A DNA stretch of 64,000 nucleotides from Oscillospiraceae bacterium. Its GTDB lineage: Bacteria > Bacillota > Clostridia > Oscillospirales > Oscillospiraceae. Position numbers and translations under genes: made by a program. The stretch lies in NCBI GenBank assembly GCA_021770845.1, contig JAETQF010000009.1, forward strand, positions 25,782 to 89,781, in the 5' to 3' direction. This document shows, in pieces, positions 59,089 through 64,000 of the stretch (positions are counted from its first letter, which is position 1; each line of letters begins with the position of its first letter). The notes below the pieces were generated by a model. The model searched no databases and was not told the origin of the DNA. It worked only from the letters and a program-made list of their open reading frames with translations.

Positions 59089-60123
59089 ATGAGCGGGGCC
59101 GACGAGAAAAAATCCTTTGGGGAGTACATCCGTGGGAAGCGGCAGGAGGCGGGGCTGACCCAGAAGGAGCTGGCGGGGAAGCTGTTCGTCACCGAGTCCA
59201 CCGTCAGCAAGTGGGAACGGGGGCTGTCCTATCCGGACGTGTCCATGGTGGTGCCCATCTGCGGGGCGCTGGGGATCACGGAGCACGAGTTCTTCACCGC
59301 CTGCGACGACGACAAAGCCCGGGCCCAGGCCCGGCAGGCGGCGGTGTGGCGGGGGGTGACCAAGGGGGCGCGGCTGTTCTTTGCCGTGGGCTACGCCATT
59401 GCCGTGGCCGTCTGCTTCATCTGCGACCTGGCGGTGTTCCATACGCTGGACTGGTTCTGGATTGTGCTGACGGGCTGCGCCCTGGCCTTCTGTTTTACCA
59501 ACCTGCCCTTCCTTGTGCGAAAGAATAAGCTGTCGGTGTGCCTGGGGGCGGCGTCGGGCTGCCTGATCCTCCTGCTGCTGGCCTGCTGGTGGTACGCCGG
59601 GGGCTGGTGGATCATCGGCGGGCTGGCCATTACGGCGGTGTGCCTGGCCCTGCCCTGGGCGTGGTGGGCCGTGTGGCGGTTCTATGGGAAGCACGTGCCG
59701 CCGCTGTGCGTGGCGGTGCTGACGGTGTGGGTGTTTGGGCTGCTGGCGGTGATCCAGGCGTTCACAGGCGGGGGCTGGCTGGTGCCGGTGGCCGTTCCGC
59801 TGGCGCTGGCGGGGTGCGGCTTCTTGTGGGCGGGGTTCGCGGCGGTGTACTGGCTGCCCGCGGGGCCGTGGGTAAAGGCGGGGGTGATCGCCCTGCTGGT
59901 CAGCTTTGGCACGCCGGTGTTCAACGGGCTGTGCGATCTGGTGCTGGAGGACACCTATGGGCCCAAATTCCTGGACTACTTCTCCGTAGGCGATATGCTG
60001 GCCCGGCGGAGCGCCGGGGATCCCTCCTGGGTGAACCCGCTGATCTTCCAGATCATGCTGGCCATCTCCCTGGCAATCGCGGCGGTGGGGGCGGTTGTGG
60101 AGGTTCGGCGGCGGAAAAAGTGA
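59089..60123 (+). CDS. XRE-family regulator with C-terminal membrane domain
   Basis: 344 residues. An N-terminal helix-turn-helix (about 10-68, GLTQKELAGKLFVTESTVSKWERGLSYPD) is followed by about eight hydrophobic segments. Such membrane-bound Cro/CI proteins are common in gut Firmicutes and may sense envelope stress, but no ligand is known. Its membrane part is unlike that of the second membrane XRE regulator at 61.8 kb. It lies between gltX and upp with its own start region. Confidence 0.87.
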   Translation: MSGADEKKSFGEYIRGKRQEAGLTQKELAGKLFVTESTVSKWERGLSYPDVSMVVPICGALGITEHEFFTACDDDKARAQARQAAVWRGVTKGARLFFAVGYAIAVAVCFICDLAVFHTLDWFWIVLTGCALAFCFTNLPFLVRKNKLSVCLGAASGCLILLLLACWWYAGGWWIIGGLAITAVCLALPWAWWAVWRFYGKHVPPLCVAVLTVWVFGLLAVIQAFTGGGWLVPVAVPLALAGCGFLWAGFAAVYWLPAGPWVKAGVIALLVSFGTPVFNGLCDLVLEDTYGPKFLDYFSVGDMLARRSAGDPSWVNPLIFQIMLAISLAIAAVGAVVEVRRRKK

Positions 60124-60140
60124 AAAATATGGCTTGCCTC

Positions 60141-60169
60141 TTGGCAAGGGGGTGGGGATATGCTATAAT
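60141..60169 (+). promoter_or_regulatory. Sigma-A promoter of upp
   Basis: TTGGCA (60141-60146), 17 bases, TATAAT (60164-60169). Confidence 0.8.
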
Positions 60170-60225
60170 GGTTCGGAACGCGTACCCGGTTGCGGGAATA
60201 TTTGGATAACAAAGGAGCTGCCGAC

Positions 60226-60858
60226 ATGAATGAAAAAGTACACGTGGTAAACCATCCCCTTGTCTCCCACAAGCTGACCATCCTGCGGGACAAGGACACC
60301 TCCACCAAGGACTTCCGGGAGATCGTCTCCGAGATCGGTATGCTGCTTACCTATGAGGCCACCCGGGATCTGCCTCTCACCACCCGGGAGATCGAAACCC
60401 CCATCTGCAAGATGGAGGCCCCCATCCTGGCGGGCAAGAAGTTCGCCGTGGTGCCCATCCTCCGGGCGGGCCTGGGCCTGGTGGAGGGCGTGCTGCGCAT
60501 GGTGCCCGCCGCCCGGGTGGGCCACCTGGGGATGTACCGCAACGAGGAGACCATGGAGCCGGTGCAGTACTTCTGCAAGATGCCCCGGGACGTGGCCGAG
60601 CGGGACGTGCTGATCGTGGATCCCATGCTGGCCACCGGCGGCAGCGCCGACGCGGCCATCACCATTATGAAGGGCTACGGCTGCAAGAACATCAAGCTGA
60701 TGGTGCTGGTGGCCGCCCCCAAGGGGATCGAGGTCGTCACCTCCAAGCACCCCGACGTGGAGATCTACTGCGGCGCGGTGGATCAGGGGCTCAACGAGAA
60801 CAGCTACATCGTGCCCGGCCTGGGCGACGCGGGCGACCGCATTTTCGGCACCAAGTAA
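60226..60858 (+). CDS. upp: Uracil phosphoribosyltransferase
   Basis: 210 residues. The PRPP-binding loop [10 protein letters not shown] and C-terminal [10 protein letters not shown] are diagnostic, and the start [21 protein letters not shown] is typical. It converts uracil and PRPP to UMP in pyrimidine salvage. AAAGGAG precedes the ATG at 60226; upstream in-frame codons overlap the promoter. It is a single-gene unit ended by a strong terminator. Confidence 0.97.
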   Translation: MNEKVHVVNHPLVSHKLTILRDKDTSTKDFREIVSEIGMLLTYEATRDLPLTTREIETPICKMEAPILAGKKFAVVPILRAGLGLVEGVLRMVPAARVGHLGMYRNEETMEPVQYFCKMPRDVAERDVLIVDPMLATGGSADAAITIMKGYGCKNIKLMVLVAAPKGIEVVTSKHPDVEIYCGAVDQGLNENSYIVPGLGDAGDRIFGTK

Positions 60859-60872
60859 AGACAACGGCTATG

Positions 60873-60899
60873 GCCCGCCCCCAATGGGGGCGGGCTTTT
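60873..60899 (+). terminator. Terminator after upp
   Basis: 10-bp perfect stem GCCCGCCCCC and complement with a 3-base AAT loop, then TTTT. Confidence 0.85.
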
Positions 60900-60912
60900 C
60901 GCGCGCTGGGGG

Positions 60913-61794
60913 CTACTCGCCGTCCTTTTTCACCAGGATGGTGGCGGCCACGCACAGCAGGGCGGCCACGGTGTAGACGATGGGGGCGGCCTGCTCCCAC
61001 AGGTCGAGGCCGAAGCCCAGGCCCACGTACAGCGCCGTGGCGGCCACCATGCCCGCCCCCCAGATCCGGCCCACCAGGCGCTGGGACCGGGTGAGCTTTT
61101 CCTCGGGGAAGCCGTATTTGGAGTGCTGGATGCCTGCCCAGGTGAGGGCGGAGGCGGCGATGGCGACGCACAGCAGGAACAAGGTTCCACATAGAGCGTC
61201 CCGCTGATCCTGGGTGAATCGGGCGGGTATGTTCATCATGTCCATGGGGATGATGGCGGTGAGTCCCAGCAGGATCAGGGCCACCGGGATGGCGATGAGG
61301 GCGGGGAAGCGGCGCTCGAAGCGGTTCATCTCCTCTGTGGTGTAGCAGGGGCCGATGCCGGGGTGCTGGCGGAGGAAGGCATCGTGGCCCATGCCGGAGA
61401 TGATGAATACGGTGACGGCGGCGATGAGGAACAGGAAAAAGACCACCCCGCCCAGCATCACCTGGGCAAAAAACTCGCCCAGGAGCATCAGAAGGGTCAC
61501 GCCCAGCAGCACCAGGGCTACCCCCGCCGCGATGGCGGCGGCAAAGGCGTTCATGTGCTTGTTCCAGAGGGCGGCGTCCTCCCCGAAGCGGCGGGACACG
61601 TCGCCGCGCAGGAGCGTGTCCATGTCACAGTGGAACAGATCGCACAGGCGCAGGATGGTTTCCGTCTCCGGGTAGGCGGCGTTGGATTCCCACTTGCTCA
61701 CCGACTGGCGGGAGACCTCCATCTTTTCCGCCAGATCCTCCTGGGTCATGTTGAGCCGCTTGCGGAGGAATTGCAGGTTTTCACCGAATGTCAT
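60913..61794 (-). CDS. XRE-family regulator with C-terminal membrane domain
   Basis: 293 residues from ATG 61794 (AAGGAGG upstream). The N-terminal helix-turn-helix (1-65, NMTQEDLAEKMEVSRQSVSKWESNAAYPE) closely resembles that of the XRE protein at 18.1 kb. The rest has about six membrane helices in three pairs. Ligand and targets are unknown. A site upstream shared with the 18-kb XRE gene may be its operator. Confidence 0.87.
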   Translation of the reverse strand: MTFGENLQFLRKRLNMTQEDLAEKMEVSRQSVSKWESNAAYPETETILRLCDLFHCDMDTLLRGDVSRRFGEDAALWNKHMNAFAAAIAAGVALVLLGVTLLMLLGEFFAQVMLGGVVFFLFLIAAVTVFIISGMGHDAFLRQHPGIGPCYTTEEMNRFERRFPALIAIPVALILLGLTAIIPMDMMNIPARFTQDQRDALCGTLFLLCVAIAASALTWAGIQHSKYGFPEEKLTRSQRLVGRIWGAGMVAATALYVGLGFGLDLWEQAAPIVYTVAALLCVAATILVKKDGE

Positions 61795-61862
61795 GGTTAT
61801 GACCTCCTTGTTTGGGATGCCGCCAGTATAGGAAAAAACGGCGGGGAGGGCCACCAATTTGC

Positions 61863-61880
61863 TGTTGCGTTTGGGTTGCG
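61863..61880. promoter_or_regulatory. Candidate XRE operator, copy 2
   Basis: TGTTGCGTTTGGGTTGCG, 69 bases upstream of the membrane XRE gene, matches the site upstream of the related XRE gene (18687-18703) at 14 of 17 positions. Confidence 0.45.
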
Positions 61881-61890
61881 GGGCGTAAAT

Positions 61891-63492
61891 TTATGGTTGC
61901 GCCGGCGGTTTTCCGCCGGAAATGACTGTTTCCGCCACTTTTATCCCGTCCACGGCGGCGGAGGTGATGCCCCCGGCGTAGCCCGCCCCCTCGCCGCAGG
62001 GGTAGAGGCCGGGCAGGGCGGGGGACTGGAAGGTTTCGTCCCGCAGAATGCGCACGGGGGAGGAGGAACGGGTCTCCACCCCGGTGAGGACGGCGTCGGG
62101 GTGGGCGAAGCCGTGGAGCTTGCGGTCGAAGATGGGGAGGGCCTCTTTTAATGTGGCGAGAACGTAATCGGGGAGGGCGCCGTCCAGGGTTGTCCAGCTG
62201 ACGCCGGGGCGGTAGGTGGGCAGAATGGAGCGGGGGCCGGCAGAGGGGCGGCCCGCCAGGAAGTCGCCCACCAGCTGGGCGGGGGCGCGGCAGCTGCCGC
62301 CGCCGGCGGCGAAGGCGGCGCGCTCCCAGTGTTCCTGGAAGCGGACGCCGGCCAGGGGATCGTCCCCGCCGAAGTCGCCCGGGTTGACGCCGACCAGGAA
62401 GCCGCCGTTGATGTTGGCCCCGTCCCGGGCCCGGAGGCTCATGCCATTGGTGACCACCTGGCCGGGGGCGCTGGCGGCGGCCACCACCTGCCCGCCGGGG
62501 CAGACGCAGAAGGTGAAGGCGGAGCGGCCCGAGGGGAGGTGGCAGGCCAGCTTGTAGTCGGCGGCGGGGAGCTTGTCCCAGAACGTGCCGAACTGGGCGC
62601 GGCTCACCGCCTCCTGGCTGTGCTCGATGCGAACGCCGATGGCGAAGGGCTTGCGCTCCATGGGGAGGCCCAGCTCGTACAGCATTTGGAAGGTGTCCCG
62701 GGCGGAGTGGCCGGGGGCCAGCACCAGCGCGTCACAGGGGAGGGGGTAGGGGCCGCCCTCCGCCTGGACGGTGAGGGCGGAGAGGCGGCCGGCCGCCTGG
62801 GTCAGGCCGGTGAGCTGATGGCCGAAGCGGATCTCCGCGCCGAGGGAGAGCAGCTCCCGGCGGATGGATTTCACCACGTTTCGCAGCACGTCGGTACCGA
62901 TGTGAGGCCTGTGGGAGTATTGGATGTCGGCGGGCGCGCCGTGGGAGACAAACACGTCAAAGACGTGGGCGATGCGGGGGTCGTGGATGCCGGTGGTGAG
63001 CTTGCCGTCGGAGAAGGTGCCCGCGCCGCCCTCACCAAACTGGACGTTGGAGGCGGGGGAGAGCTGGGCGGTCTGCCAGAAACGCTCCACGTCCCGGGTG
63101 CGGGCGTCCACGTCCTGGCCCCGCTCCAGGACGATGGGGTGCAGGCCCGCCCGGGCCAGGGTGAGGGCGGCGAATAACCCCGCCGGGCCCATGCCTGCCA
63201 CCACCGGGGGGAGGGAGGAGGCGCGGGTGACGGGAGGGAGGGCGTAGGGGGTATCCGCCGCAGCGGCCACGCCTCTGGGGGCGCGGCGGAGGACGGCGGG
63301 CTCATCCTTCAGGGTGACGCGGACGGAGCAGACCAGATGGACGTCGCTTTTCCGGCGGGCGTCGATAGACTGGCGGTGGAGGGAGAGGGACAGTATGTCG
63401 CCGGGACGGACGCCCAGGACTCGGGCGGCTCTCTGGCGGAGCAGGAGCTCGTCCCCGCCTATGGGAAGGCTCAGGTTGTCTACTTGCAGCAT
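61891..63492 (-). CDS. FAD-dependent oxidoreductase, COG2509 type
   Basis: 533 residues from ATG 63492 (AAGGAG upstream). An N-terminal ~85-residue alpha/beta domain (LPIGGDELLLRQRAARVLGV, SIDARRKSDVHLVCSV) typical of COG2509 precedes the FAD fold with VVAGMGPAGLFAALTLARAG and ERG. The C-terminus has LYPCGEGAGYAGGITSAAVDG, the second FAD contact. These enzymes are widespread in Firmicutes but have no assigned reaction. It is monocistronic. Confidence 0.9.
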   Translation of the reverse strand: MLQVDNLSLPIGGDELLLRQRAARVLGVRPGDILSLSLHRQSIDARRKSDVHLVCSVRVTLKDEPAVLRRAPRGVAAAADTPYALPPVTRASSLPPVVAGMGPAGLFAALTLARAGLHPIVLERGQDVDARTRDVERFWQTAQLSPASNVQFGEGGAGTFSDGKLTTGIHDPRIAHVFDVFVSHGAPADIQYSHRPHIGTDVLRNVVKSIRRELLSLGAEIRFGHQLTGLTQAAGRLSALTVQAEGGPYPLPCDALVLAPGHSARDTFQMLYELGLPMERKPFAIGVRIEHSQEAVSRAQFGTFWDKLPAADYKLACHLPSGRSAFTFCVCPGGQVVAAASAPGQVVTNGMSLRARDGANINGGFLVGVNPGDFGGDDPLAGVRFQEHWERAAFAAGGGSCRAPAQLVGDFLAGRPSAGPRSILPTYRPGVSWTTLDGALPDYVLATLKEALPIFDRKLHGFAHPDAVLTGVETRSSSPVRILRDETFQSPALPGLYPCGEGAGYAGGITSAAVDGIKVAETVISGGKPPAQP

Positions 63493-63614
63493 AGAGGGGG
63501 GCTCCTTCCTATTATATAATGTGAGATGGATATGCTTTAGGGTAACACAGGCAGGGCGCTTTCGCAAGGGGGAAATCGCGGGGTAAAAAAGTCGAAAAAA
63601 ACAGAAAAAAGGGC

Positions 63615-63643
63615 TTGACAAGGGCGGGGGAATTTGCTAATAT
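63615..63643 (+). promoter_or_regulatory. rRNA-type promoter P1
   Basis: TTGACA (63615-63620), 17 bases, TAATAT (63638-63643). First of three tandem strong promoters in a gene-free region. Confidence 0.8.
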
Positions 63644-63718
63644 AAGCGAGCGCCTGTGAGGAACCCCTCAAAAGGGGGACGAGATTGAGAAAAAGTTTTG
63701 AGAAATCAAAATTAATGC

Positions 63719-63747
63719 TTGACAAAGACCTCCAGGTGTGGTATCCT
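63719..63747 (+). promoter_or_regulatory. rRNA-type promoter P2
   Basis: TTGACA (63719-63724), 17 bases, TATCCT (63742-63747). Confidence 0.7.
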
Positions 63748-63827
63748 TTAAAAGTTCGCGAGAGCGGGCGCTTGGATGAGAGTTCCTGGTTGAACGCAAA
63801 GAAATTTGCGAAAAACAAAAAAGGGGC

Positions 63828-63856
63828 TTGACAGGCGGGGAGCTTTGATGTATAAT
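63828..63856 (+). promoter_or_regulatory. rRNA-type promoter P3
   Basis: TTGACA (63828-63833), 17 bases, TATAAT (63851-63856): perfect consensus. Confidence 0.85.
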
Positions 63857-64000
63857 AAAGCTCCGCTCGATGCGAGCGAAGGCTTGCACCTTGTAAATTA
63901 AACAACGAAGAAACGAGAAAGCACCAGAAGGACTTGAGTCCTTCGGAACGCTGGAAACAGCGTGATGAAGGGTCTCATCAATTCTATTTGAAGCTAAGAT
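63857..64000 (+). other. Probable rRNA operon leader (16S gene expected just beyond the window)
   Basis: From the last promoter to the edge there is no coding frame. The sequence has small hairpins (CTCCGCTCGATGCGAG, AAGGACT-TGA-GTCCTT, ACGCTG-GAA-ACAGCGT) and AT-rich stretches typical of 16S leaders. No 16S start sequence is inside the window, so the assignment rests on the triple promoter and leader character. Confidence 0.6.

Noticed and set aside
1..64000. CRISPR array, prophage or integrated element
   Set aside because: No spaced direct repeats, integrase, capsid or conjugation genes were seen; gene order and composition are mostly core-like.

Overview
This window looks like chromosome from a GC-rich, spore-forming, anaerobic member of the Firmicutes, most likely a gut Oscillospiraceae/Clostridia (Flavonifractor-like). 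Reasons: the sporulation master regulator Spo0A, both dipicolinate synthase subunits, a phosphate butyryl/acetyltransferase, rubrerythrin, split transketolase subunits, T-box-controlled aminoacyl-tRNA synthetases, strong AGGAGG ribosome binding sites and many textbook TTGACA/TATAAT promoters. Almost everything is core chromosome. There is no prophage, CRISPR array, classical IS element or tRNA gene that I can see. The only mobile-type gene is a REP-associated tyrosine transposase.

Layout. 1-2.3 kb (minus): aldose epimerase and the two transketolase halves. 2.5-8.9 kb (plus): one long operon with a DUF1538 membrane protein, a double P-II-like protein, a Nudix hydrolase, then a yaaO-yaaQ-holB-yaaT-like block (decarboxylase, c-di-AMP receptor DarA, DNA polymerase III delta', RicT). 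9.0-12.1 kb: an ECF sigma factor with a membrane-anchored serpin, then an AraC/GyrI regulator. 12.2-18.6 kb (minus): ileS, behind an Ile T-box leader that has been invaded by a RAYT gene; then ptb, prmA and an XRE regulator. 18.7-21.9 kb: small XRE/DUF6809 pair, thiI, REP pair, comF, RHH protein, secG. 22-30 kb (plus): recJ-rel, then an ATP-grasp ligase / Asp-Glu racemase / MurE-like ligase cassette. 30-37.5 kb: pullulanase, spo0A, ahcY, Nudix, pncB, rubrerythrin. 37.6-42 kb (plus): dpaA-dpaB, corA behind a long structured leader, a LytTR/DUF3021 pair and two tiny paralogous membrane proteins. 42-52.9 kb (minus): tsaD, GNAT, rimI, nucleoside phosphorylase, polA, and pheT-pheS behind a Phe T-box. 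53-64 kb: nnrD, lipoprotein, alr, mazF, a secreted protein, a candidate small RNA, gltX, a membrane XRE regulator, upp, a second membrane XRE regulator, a COG2509 FAD enzyme, and three tandem strong promoters that almost certainly drive an rRNA operon starting just past the window.

How the parts work together: signalling and second messengers (c-di-AMP receptor, (p)ppGpp synthetase/hydrolase, Spo0A, RicT) sit with sporulation output (dipicolinate). Translation supply is regulated by tRNA charging through two T-boxes (specifiers AUC and UUC). The most unusual items are the sigma factor whose apparent anti-sigma partner carries a serpin ectodomain, the RAYT gene with its own REP sequences read in frame inside the ileS T-box transcript, the D-Asp-ligase-like/racemase/MurE cassette, the doubly duplicated DUF1538/P-II pair, the structured corA leader and the arrays of TTC/GAA-loop hairpins.
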